From assembly GCF_901709675.1 (NCBI RefSeq), contig NC_051098.1, positions 8,123,000-8,186,999 of the forward strand: DNA of 64,000 bases, written 5' to 3'. The position numbers and the translations under genes are program-made. The stretch comes from Syngnathus acus. Lineage: Eukaryota; Chordata; Actinopteri; Syngnathiformes; Syngnathidae. The notes under the pieces were generated by a model that saw nothing but the letters and a program-made list of their open reading frames with translations, searched no databases and had not been told where the DNA came from. Every line of letters starts with the position of its first letter. Within the stretch, counting starts at the first letter, position 1. This document shows, one piece after another, positions 62,496-64,000 of the stretch.

Positions 62496-62538
62496 CCCCT
62501 TAGAGAGGCTCAGCGTCAATAACTGCTCGATAGCCATC

Positions 62539-63975
<1,437 letters not shown>

Positions 63976-64000
63976 GTGACGACATAAGCAATCATACTTG

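Overview
The window is nuclear DNA of a teleost fish. Supporting points are compact spliced genes with many introns of about 75-100 bp, vertebrate extracellular and chromatin genes, several DNA-transposon families with 8-bp or TA target duplications that I recognise as fish-type, a repeat tail ending in ATGGATGG, and a eukaryotic tRNA-Ser. I do not assign a species.

Layout. Positions 1-2918 are a nearly exact second copy of the 5' half of a matrix metalloproteinase (MMP) gene found in full at 53589-58200. It stops at a run of exactly 500 N (2919-3418) and looks like an assembly duplication. From 3419 to about 31000 there is a gene-poor stretch holding transposon and LINE debris, microsatellites and one tRNA-Ser(GCT) gene (21751-21832). 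From 31.0 to 43.6 kb lies a tandem array of sialic acid acetylesterase (siae) units on the + strand: a truncated copy (31507-32124), a full-length copy (32959-37898) and a second full-length copy (39091-43346). Both full-length copies carry single-base frame breaks, and copy 2 also carries two transposon insertions that copy 3 lacks. Tail-to-tail with the array is tbrg1 (43643-47889, - strand). The siae/tbrg1 pairing also occurs in human as far as I recall. Then come three MMP genes: MMP-A (49015-52593, -), MMP-B (53589-58200, -) and, divergently, MMP-C (62539 to beyond the window, +).

How the genes relate. The MMPs are secreted zinc endopeptidases with a signal peptide, cysteine-switch propeptide, catalytic domain and (A and B) a hemopexin domain. 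They form a local gene family with differing intron structure and cysteine switches. SIAE removes O-acetyl groups from sialic acids in the secretory/lysosomal route. TBRG1 is a nuclear FYR-domain protein; here its N-terminus also carries a winged helix that I read as HARE-HTH. I see no shared pathway; the neighbourhood looks like inherited synteny plus local duplication.

The main points for a second look are the siae array with its filled and empty transposon sites, the winged helix spliced onto tbrg1, the altered cysteine switch of MMP-A, the intron that splits the propeptide exon in two of the three MMPs, and the evidence that part of this sequence is unpolished or falsely duplicated.
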